64,000 bases of DNA from the NCBI RefSeq assembly GCF_014192335.1, contig NZ_JACHXU010000018.1:62001-126000 (forward strand), in the 5' to 3' direction. A model generated the notes under the pieces. The model searched no databases, was not told where the DNA came from, and worked only from the letters and a program-made list of their open reading frames with translations. Below are positions 57,746 to 64,000 of the stretch, one piece after another. The number at the start of each line of letters is the position of its first letter. Position 1 is the stretch's first letter. This DNA is from Aporhodopirellula rubra (GTDB taxonomy: Bacteria > Planctomycetota > Planctomycetia > Pirellulales > Pirellulaceae). Both the position numbers and the translations under genes were made by a program.

Positions 57746-59338
57746 TCAACGCTCCTCTTTGGATTCCCACCACGTTTCCCATTGCCGAGTGAGTTCCTGG
57801 ACTTTCTCGGGGTGATCGGAGGTAAGGTCATGACATTCGGTCGGATCGGCGTCGAGATCATACAACTCCCAATTCGACTGACCGAACCGCACCAATTTCC
57901 ACTGGTGATCCCGAATCGCCTTGGCTCGGTTGAACTGCCAGAACATTGGCCACGGGCGGTCTTGAGATGTTCCGTTGAGGGCATCCTGCAACGGTTTGCC
58001 CGGCAACTCCTTGTCCGGAGTCACCCCCGCAGCGGCCAACATCGTCGGCATGAAATCGATTAGGTGACCGACCCGGTCGGTAATCGCCCCAGGCTCGGTC
58101 ACGCTCGGCCAAGCGGCAATCATCGGAGTCCGTGTACCGCCTTCATAATTGGTCGTCTTGTACTTGCGATAAGGCGTGTTCGACGCGTTCGCCCAACCTC
58201 TCCCCTGAGTCTGAAAACTCGTCACTTCCCAGGGCATCGCACCGGCAACGGTGGAGCGATCCGCTGAATCGTCGGTCGCACCATTGTCCGATAGAAAAAA
58301 CACCATCGTGTTTTGCGTGTCACCATTTTTTTCGATCTGCTCAAGGATGCGTCCGATCCCACGATCCATGCGGTCGATCATCGCCGCATAGGTCGCCATT
58401 CTCAAATCCCAGAGATCACGTTCCGATTCGGGAACATCCTCCCATGCCGGCGCATTCGGATCTCGCGGCGAGAGCTGCGTTCCCGGCGGCAGAACGCCGA
58501 GTTCGAGCTGTCTGGCGAAACGCCGCCGACGCAACTCGTCCCAACCGATCTCGCCGTAACGTCCACGGAATTTTGCGATGTCCTCTTCGCTCGCATGCAG
58601 CGGATAGTGGGGTGCTGTGTAGGCTACATACAACAAAAACGGTTTGTCCTCATCTTTGTATTCGTCGAGATACTTCACCGCGTAATCTGTAAACGCATCG
58701 GTCGTATAAAAATCATCCGTCGGTGGCTGATACGGATAAAATTCCTTTTCGTCGATCGCCCAACGCCGAACCCGCTTCTTCGCCGGCTCCGGCTCACCCT
58801 CCCTCGCATGCCCTGGATTCCAATAGTTGCAACACCCATCGGTAAGACCGTAGTGCCGGTCAAACCCACGCTGATACGGCGTCTGCCCCGCGTGCCATTT
58901 GCCAACCATCAGGGTTCGATACCCCGCGTCTCGCATCCGTTCGCCGTACGTTGGCGCACTGTAATGCACCGTAGGCGAGGCTCCCACGTGATGCCACCAA
59001 CGCCCGGTCAACAACGAAGCCCGCGTCATCTCGCACTTGGCATTGTTGTAAAAATTGCGAAACCGCATCCCCCGCGCGGCCAACGCGTCAAGGTTCGGTG
59101 TGTCGATCTCTCCTCCATAACACCCGATGTCAGAGAACCCCATATCGTCAGCCATGATCAAAACGATATTCGGCCGATCAGGTGCATCCGCGTGAGTAGG
59201 TGAGCCAACCAGGGCAACCGACACTATGATGATCGCCACCGTGAGCAACAGTGACAATGGTCGACGTGCCGAATGAGCCAACCTGCGTTGGAACCGTTTC
59301 AAACGCGTGGCCAGAGCTGTGGGGAGGGAATGGAACAT
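57746..59338 (-). CDS. secreted sulfatase (S1 family) with CEMTR maturation motif
   Basis: 530 residues. A signal peptide (PLSLLLTVAIIIVSVALVG, cleavage near THA-DAP) precedes the sulfatase N-terminal block RPNIVLIMADDMGFSDIGCYGG. The formylglycine site would be Cys102 in KCEMTRASLLTGR; the Pro or Ala usually at +2 is Met. Other metal and substrate residues are in place: DDM, MVGKWHAGQ, VFFLSDNGATDD. The chosen ATG begins the signal; the ORF continues 20 codons upstream. It should cleave sulfate esters outside the cytoplasm, perhaps from algal polysaccharide. Whether the variant Cys is matured is unclear. Confidence 0.85.
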   Translation of the reverse strand: MFHSLPTALATRLKRFQRRLAHSARRPLSLLLTVAIIIVSVALVGSPTHADAPDRPNIVLIMADDMGFSDIGCYGGEIDTPNLDALAARGMRFRNFYNNAKCEMTRASLLTGRWWHHVGASPTVHYSAPTYGERMRDAGYRTLMVGKWHAGQTPYQRGFDRHYGLTDGCCNYWNPGHAREGEPEPAKKRVRRWAIDEKEFYPYQPPTDDFYTTDAFTDYAVKYLDEYKDEDKPFLLYVAYTAPHYPLHASEEDIAKFRGRYGEIGWDELRRRRFARQLELGVLPPGTQLSPRDPNAPAWEDVPESERDLWDLRMATYAAMIDRMDRGIGRILEQIEKNGDTQNTMVFFLSDNGATDDSADRSTVAGAMPWEVTSFQTQGRGWANASNTPYRKYKTTNYEGGTRTPMIAAWPSVTEPGAITDRVGHLIDFMPTMLAAAGVTPDKELPGKPLQDALNGTSQDRPWPMFWQFNRAKAIRDHQWKLVRFGQSNWELYDLDADPTECHDLTSDHPEKVQELTRQWETWWESKEER

Positions 59339-59483
59339 AATGCTTGTCCACTTTTGTTGTAGGCGGGAACTGCGCGAGCTCCGACGGATCGGTCTCACGG
59401 CAGCCGGAAATCGAATCGATTACCGGCTCAGTGTCGCCACTCATCTAGGACAAGTCAAATCTTTCACTCCCTGGAGCCCCGCG

Positions 59484-59510
59484 ACGTCTCGCTGCTCAGC
59501 GACGAGACGT
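59484..59510. repeat. perfect inverted repeat between two genes of the sulfatase cluster
   Basis: An 8-bp perfect inverted repeat (acgtctcg / cgagacgt) with an 11-base loop. It lies 28 bases beyond the stop of the FAD oxidoreductase and upstream of the sulfatase gene on the same strand. No T-run follows, so attenuation or mRNA end-protection is more likely than a terminator; this is inference. Confidence 0.35.
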
Positions 59511-59537
59511 TTGAGAAAACATCCACCCGGCAATGGC

Positions 59538-61805
59538 TTATTCACCGATAGGAAGAATCTGTACTGCATCGGCGTGAACATCCCTACCGGCACCCTCCGT
59601 CGCGAGCGTCACCGTGACGGGAACTCCTTCGGCCAAATCAAACCGACCGATCGAATGGAAAATTCCGTCCGAAGGCGGTTCTTGCATGTTCACCCTGACC
59701 GTCGAGACTTTGTCACCAATTCCGATCGTGACAGGAACCTGATCGCCACAATTTGCATGCGGACGATACGCGATGCGAATCTCGAACCGCCCCTGGCTCG
59801 GCGTGTCTGCTTTGAACTCAATGGTCGCATCGTCGTACCCATGGCTGAAAAGGTAGTTCGTTCCCACGAACCCTTCCAAGCTGATACTCGGCCGCCATTT
59901 CGGTGACTTTTTCGCCTGACTGTCGTCAATCACGATCCCAGGAAGTGAAGCGGGATCAATCCCCATCGCGAGCCCCTGGTCAGTCGCTTTGGTCATCGCA
60001 TCTTCAGGAATTTCAATTTCGGCATCGACCGTCTGACGTCGTGCTTTTCCAGGCAACAGGAGCAACTCATGCATTTCGTCCCAGTAACGTTCGTAAATGC
60101 TACGAGGTAAACAATCGTGCAAAATGCAAAGGCTCGTCGCGCGTCCAACAACTTCGCCCATCATTCCACACGTCTTCATCACTCGGGTCGTACCCAACGC
60201 CTCGTGCGTCACGCTGACATTGCGCCCTGCCATGAACAGGTTGTCGATGTTCCGTGAATAGAAACATCGATACGGAACCGGATACCCATAGTTGCGATCG
60301 ATCCGGCGATCATGCACCGCTTTAGAAATGAAAGGATTCTCAGGAAACTTCTCCGCATATTGTTCTTTGGGATAGTGCAAATCAATCGACCACGTCGTCG
60401 GCACGCACCCGTCTTTAAAATCACGTTTCGAGATCACGTCCTCTTTTGTCAAAACAACATCGCCCATCAAACGACGAGATTCTCGAGGACCGCCGATGTA
60501 TGCGATCCATGTCAAGAACGCCGAAGGATGCTCGTCGGCACCGTCACCGTTCTTCATCGCATTGAACGCACCATAGACGGCACGCAAATTCCAATCGCGG
60601 ATCGCTTCGGCACCGTCAATCGGATCTTTGTCGAACCCGCCTTCCCAAAACCACTGACCGTGATGCTCGCGTGGATAGGGGAAGTCGGCCATGTTCAAAT
60701 CCAGTGCCCACGGTGTTTCGGGAAACGTAACAGGAACATCTGCCTCATTCCATGCCCACATGTTGCTCATTCCCATCCGCCCCTTCGGCGTCATTTCGAG
60801 ATCGGCACCGGCGAGATGGCCGATAGTCCCATGACCGGTACAGTCAACGAAGAACCGTCCCGTGAACCGCTTCACCTCACTCGTACGAGTGTCAAACGCA
60901 TGAACCGCCTGGATCGAAGACTGGTTCATCTCCACCTTGAACGCGTGGTGATTAAGGAACAAATCGATGTTCTCTTCGGCACGAACGATCGCTTCCTTTT
61001 TGGCGTCCTCGAATTCTTCATAGGTACCAGGCGATTTCGTGGCGTGATCCGAAATTTCTTCAATGATCTCGCCGATCCGTGGGTACTTGCCGCGACGGAT
61101 ATTCCCCATCGCCCAAACACGAATCTCACTCGATCCGTTCCCACCGAGGACCGGACGATTTTGCACGAGCGCAACTTTGCACCCCATCCGTGCAGCGGAA
61201 ATCGCGGCGCCCAAACCCGAATATCCACCACCGATCACGACGAGGTGATAGCCATCTTCTTCAGTCGGTGTTTCCTTGAGCCCTAACATTTCGCGACGCC
61301 AGCCCGGAAGGATCGCCGAAGTGTTCGGTGGAGCCTCATCGCCCTGGGTAAACAAAATCGCGTCGCATCGACCGTCAAACCCGGTCAAGTCTTTGAGCGA
61401 AACCGTTGTTTGCACATCCTTGATATTAACCGTCCCACCATCATGCCAAAACCATTCCGCCCCTTTGGTTCCGAACGTCTCGTCGAGCGGCTTACCGTCG
61501 ACGATCAACTGAAAACGGCCTGGTTGCCCGGGTGCATTCCAACGGGCTACCCAATCCTTTGTGCGAACATAAACGCGATACTCTCCGGTGCTCGGAAAGG
61601 TAACCGTTGTCGATGCGTCTCTGACCGGTTTCCCCAACCCATGTGCCAACAAATACGGTGACCCCATCGTGTCGATGAACTGCGTATCGAGTTTCCATCC
61701 CCCATGCGTGTCGAAGCTCTCTGCTTCAACGAGTACCTGATCCGCTCTCGCCGGGACGATCATCGCGACCAACAAGACGAAGGCCGAAATTGTTTTGAAT
61801 GACAT
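59538..61805 (-). CDS. secreted FAD-dependent oxidoreductase with flanking beta domains
   Basis: 755 residues. A signal peptide (SAFVLLVAMIVPARA) is followed by a beta-sandwich domain (EYRVYVRTKDWVARWNAPGQ), resembling the golvesin-type domain. The FAD-oxidoreductase fold begins at about 195 with the GxGxxG motif in VVIGGGYSGLGAAISAARMG. Other conserved parts are FFVDCTGHGTIGHLAGADLE and CFYSRNIDNLFMAGRNVSVTH. A second beta domain (RFEIRIAYRPHANCGDQVPV) closes it. The family oxidises unknown substrates outside the cytoplasm; sulfatase neighbours suggest a carbohydrate. It follows the GH110-sulfatase gene by 332 bases on the same strand. Confidence 0.85.
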   Translation of the reverse strand: MSFKTISAFVLLVAMIVPARADQVLVEAESFDTHGGWKLDTQFIDTMGSPYLLAHGLGKPVRDASTTVTFPSTGEYRVYVRTKDWVARWNAPGQPGRFQLIVDGKPLDETFGTKGAEWFWHDGGTVNIKDVQTTVSLKDLTGFDGRCDAILFTQGDEAPPNTSAILPGWRREMLGLKETPTEEDGYHLVVIGGGYSGLGAAISAARMGCKVALVQNRPVLGGNGSSEIRVWAMGNIRRGKYPRIGEIIEEISDHATKSPGTYEEFEDAKKEAIVRAEENIDLFLNHHAFKVEMNQSSIQAVHAFDTRTSEVKRFTGRFFVDCTGHGTIGHLAGADLEMTPKGRMGMSNMWAWNEADVPVTFPETPWALDLNMADFPYPREHHGQWFWEGGFDKDPIDGAEAIRDWNLRAVYGAFNAMKNGDGADEHPSAFLTWIAYIGGPRESRRLMGDVVLTKEDVISKRDFKDGCVPTTWSIDLHYPKEQYAEKFPENPFISKAVHDRRIDRNYGYPVPYRCFYSRNIDNLFMAGRNVSVTHEALGTTRVMKTCGMMGEVVGRATSLCILHDCLPRSIYERYWDEMHELLLLPGKARRQTVDAEIEIPEDAMTKATDQGLAMGIDPASLPGIVIDDSQAKKSPKWRPSISLEGFVGTNYLFSHGYDDATIEFKADTPSQGRFEIRIAYRPHANCGDQVPVTIGIGDKVSTVRVNMQEPPSDGIFHSIGRFDLAEGVPVTVTLATEGAGRDVHADAVQILPIGE

Positions 61806-62137
61806 ATCTGTAATGAGTTTCTCGTAAATTGAAAATCGAAGAATTCGGTCGCGGAACGTTCACAAACGCCGCGATCACAATCCAATAAAAATCACCCCCG
61901 AAGCCAAACAGCTTCGGCCTCACACCGGCTCTCACCAAATCGATTGCACTCCCGAGAACACCCCGAACCGGTGTGTAGCGAAAGAGTTGAGATGGAAGGC
62001 AAATTCGGCATTCGCGACGCGTCCTCATGCTAGGCATGGTGAGTACGCAAACATAGCTATCCATGCGACAAAAACCTTTGCATATGCGACAAACCGCGAC
62101 GATAACCTGCCGCCTGATCAGCTCAACAGCCTTCTGT
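61806..62137. other. intergenic region with a terminator-like hairpin
   Basis: 332 bases between two minus-strand genes. A perfect 7-bp hairpin (ccgaagc / gcttcgg, loop caaaca) lies at 61898-61917; on the minus strand it is followed by GGGGGTGATTTTTATTGG. It may end the fusion gene about 220 bases after its stop. The remaining part should hold the oxidoreductase promoter. Nothing else is seen. Confidence 0.45.
61898..61917 (-). terminator. terminator-like hairpin after the sulfatase fusion gene
   Basis: A perfect 7-bp stem with a 6-base loop. The T-run on the minus strand begins about 8 bases beyond the stem (GGGGGTGATTTTT), later than in a classical terminator, so it is weaker than the one after the PpiC gene. 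Confidence 0.4.
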
Positions 62138-64000
62138 TCACTGAACGCCCGAGTATTCCTGAACTCCCATTTGCACTTCCCACGCAATCAGTTTGCGCGT
62201 CAACGCGTGGACGATCTCCGGGTGAGAAGCCGCCAAGTCGTGTTTCTCGCCTTCATCGTCGGGAATGTTGTAGAGACTGACCTTTCCACTTCGGTAAGCG
62301 AGCAACTTCCAATCGCCCTCGCGGACGGAAACGTACAGATCCTCGTACGCCCGATATCCGACCAAGGGTTCGCCACGATCGAGTACACTGTTTTCGCGTA
62401 TCGTCGACACGAGCGAGACGCCATCGAGGTTTTCATAGTCACCAGGGTTTCCGCCCGCGATCTCGACCATCGTCGGGAACAAATCGGTTGACTGAACGAG
62501 GCTTTCGTTCCGAGTCGGTTTACTGACACCGGGCCAGTGCACCAGCATCGGCACACGGGATCCACCCTCACACAACGCGTCAACGCGTTTGCTGCCGCGA
62601 AGAGGCAAGTTCTGATACCAACTGCCTTGATCGGACAAGAAAATTACCACGGTGTCCTTGTCGATCTCTTTCTGCGCCAGTGCCTCACGCAAACGCCCCA
62701 CCGATTCGTCCACCGCTTTCACTTGAGCGGCGTAAACCGCATCTTCTTTGGCGTACCCTTTTGCCTCGAAGTCTTCAACGAAATCACGGCGCCCCACCGG
62801 TGGCCGATGCACATTGTAATACCACATGGACAACATGAACGGTTGATCGCGATCATATTGCTTTACAAACCGCACCGCCTCATCGGTCAGCGTGTCGGTG
62901 AGGTAGCGTTCTTTCTCATCCGCCAACACATCAGAGTTTTTAAAAAATGGTGGATAGTACGACTTCGGATGCCCCGCGTTGCTCGTTCCGAACTGTGCAT
63001 CAAAGCCTTGTTTGATCGGATGATAGGGCTCATGGCCGAGATGCCATTTACCGAAAAACTGATTGTAATACCCCAGTCCTTTGAGCGTCTCCGCATAAGT
63101 CGTGTGTTCCAACGGCAGCCAATTTCGACACGGAAACTGCGCCGGGTCAGTCTCCCACAAATTGAATTCGTCATCGGTCCGACCAAATTTGTCAAAGCCG
63201 AATTTGGGTTCGTTGGGAATGTGCCGTACGATTTGCAAACGGGTCGGGTGTTTGCCTGTCAGTAGCGTCGCGCGACTGGGACTGCACGTCGGACTCGGGA
63301 TGTAGGCCCGTTCGAAATCAACGCTCTCGGCCGCCAAACGATCAACATTGGGAGTCTCGAACTTCGCGTTGCGATACCCAAGATCATTCCATCCTAGATC
63401 GTCAACGAAGAGCAACAGGATATTCGGTTGATGACCGACCGCCCCGACGTCGTCAACCGATGGCGATTTCTTGTTATCGCGGGCTTCTCCTAAGCCGGCA
63501 TTGCTTTCGACCTTCAGATTGGTTGTGTCTATCGACGCCCCCACGGTCAATTCATGGTCGAACCCGAGGACTTTATTGTTTCGGATCGTCACATCATCGC
63601 AATACTCCAATACAATTGCGTCACCGACATCAACAGGAGGATAATCGTTGCTAAATTCGATCGTGTTTCCGGAAATATTCAGCCCCTTCACCGACCGAGC
63701 GTTGGCGATCAAACCGTTGAAGCTCTTCAGGGTATTTCCAGTGAAATCGATGTTTCGATGATAATGCCCTTCGCCCCAATGCTGATCGGCGGTGAAGAGC
63801 GGCGACGCGAGCAACGGATACCGGGCGGTTGCCTCGTAGCCGACATTGTCAAACACATTGTTGCGAATCGTGATGTCTTGAACCGCTCCCGATTCGTACC
63901 ATTTGTTGTTGTCACCTTCGATCAAAATGCCATGCATTTGCGAACCGAAATAGTTGTTCTCGATCAACACTTTTCCCTTGGTCGTGACCAACACGGCGCG
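62138..64000 (-). CDS. GH110-like beta-helix galactosidase fused to a sulfatase, 5' end off the window
   Basis: 620 residues are visible and the frame continues past the right edge. The first 170 residues are a right-handed beta-helix with repeated ITIRNN, LNISGN and VTIRNN steps. The block MHGILIEGDNNKWYESGAVQ matches the GH110 family of alpha-1,3-galactosidases as I recall it. After a 20-residue linker (EARDNKKSPSVDD) a complete sulfatase begins: QPNILLLFVDDLGWNDLGY, formylglycine site CSPSRATLLTGK (Cys237 from the first GTG), FFGKWHLGHEPY, VVIFLSDQGSWYQN. The sulfatase has no signal of its own, so the fusion is real. It probably removes galactose and sulfate from carrageenan-like chains. 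The GTG at 63994 is internal. Confidence 0.85.
   Translation of the reverse strand, partial: RAVLVTTKGKVLIENNYFGSQMHGILIEGDNNKWYESGAVQDITIRNNVFDNVGYEATARYPLLASPLFTADQHWGEGHYHRNIDFTGNTLKSFNGLIANARSVKGLNISGNTIEFSNDYPPVDVGDAIVLEYCDDVTIRNNKVLGFDHELTVGASIDTTNLKVESNAGLGEARDNKKSPSVDDVGAVGHQPNILLLFVDDLGWNDLGYRNAKFETPNVDRLAAESVDFERAYIPSPTCSPSRATLLTGKHPTRLQIVRHIPNEPKFGFDKFGRTDDEFNLWETDPAQFPCRNWLPLEHTTYAETLKGLGYYNQFFGKWHLGHEPYHPIKQGFDAQFGTSNAGHPKSYYPPFFKNSDVLADEKERYLTDTLTDEAVRFVKQYDRDQPFMLSMWYYNVHRPPVGRRDFVEDFEAKGYAKEDAVYAAQVKAVDESVGRLREALAQKEIDKDTVVIFLSDQGSWYQNLPLRGSKRVDALCEGGSRVPMLVHWPGVSKPTRNESLVQSTDLFPTMVEIAGGNPGDYENLDGVSLVSTIRENSVLDRGEPLVGYRAYEDLYVSVREGDWKLLAYRSGKVSLYNIPDDEGEKHDLAASHPEIVHALTRKLIAWEVQMGVQEYSGVQ

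Noticed and set aside
58313-59203. 296-codon plus-strand ORF
   Set aside because: It is antisense to the sulfatase and has no recognisable features.
60312-61286. 324-codon plus-strand ORF
   Set aside because: It lies fully antisense to the FAD oxidoreductase, whose motifs are clear, and has the His/Arg/Ile-rich look of a complement reading.
1-64000. tRNA, rRNA, CRISPR arrays, insertion sequences
   Set aside because: No cloverleaf with a TTCGANTC arm, no spaced direct repeats and no transposase motif were found by eye in any gap.

Overview
The window looks like a chromosomal stretch from a marine planctomycete close to Rhodopirellula (Pirellulaceae). This is inferred, not searched. The clues are secreted sulfatases and Gfo/Idh oxidoreductases with Tat signals, a small membrane protein with an N-terminal NPYEAP motif, a giant membrane-anchored Ser/Thr kinase, a dapL-type aminotransferase, a FliW/CsrA pair next to flgL, and many genes without a clear Shine-Dalgarno sequence. 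I saw no rRNA, tRNA, CRISPR array, insertion sequence or phage genes. About 40 genes fill the window, with only a few gaps above 300 bases.

Left part (1-13.8 kb): the end of an Mla-type lipid transporter (ATPase tail plus MlaD/MCE protein); a GH29 alpha-L-fucosidase and a Gfo/Idh oxidoreductase that both carry a clear reading-frame break; a three-gene unit of secreted EF-hand protein, OmpR-type regulator and sensor kinase; and an overlapping dapL-aroC pair for lysine/cell-wall and aromatic biosynthesis. Next (12.7-28.8 kb) come an FHA-GAF protein divergent from a 1368-residue Ser/Thr kinase, two large secreted proteins of unknown function, HrpB helicase, and flgL, fliW and csrA (flagellar assembly and its post-transcriptional switch).

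Middle part (28.8-47.4 kb): a YdiJ-type FAD/Fe-S dehydrogenase; an orphan FetB-like permease; a minus-strand run of five genes (large FtsX-type permease, lipoate ligase-like protein, free-standing RNA polymerase alpha C-terminal domain, two unknown proteins); a divergent TolC-type lipoprotein; and a four-gene signalling cluster. The cluster holds a REC-PAS-kinase, a PAS-kinase whose PAS domain keeps the FixL haem-binding His and Arg at the exact FixL spacing, a double-receiver protein, and a divergent sigma-54 activator. It looks like a redox or oxygen phosphorelay.

Right part (47.4-64 kb): a second FtsX-type permease, an MFS transporter, a tandem PpiC/SurA-like chaperone with a good intrinsic terminator, a hemerythrin-like protein, a MoxR-DUF58 pair, and a sulfated-polysaccharide cluster. 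That cluster has a sulfatase with a variant maturation motif (CEMTR), a secreted FAD oxidoreductase flanked by carbohydrate-binding-like domains, and, running off the right edge, a fusion of a GH110-like beta-helix galactosidase with a canonical sulfatase. The most unusual items are this fusion, the FixL-like relay, the stand-alone alpha-CTD, and an orphan minus-strand terminator that may mark a small RNA.
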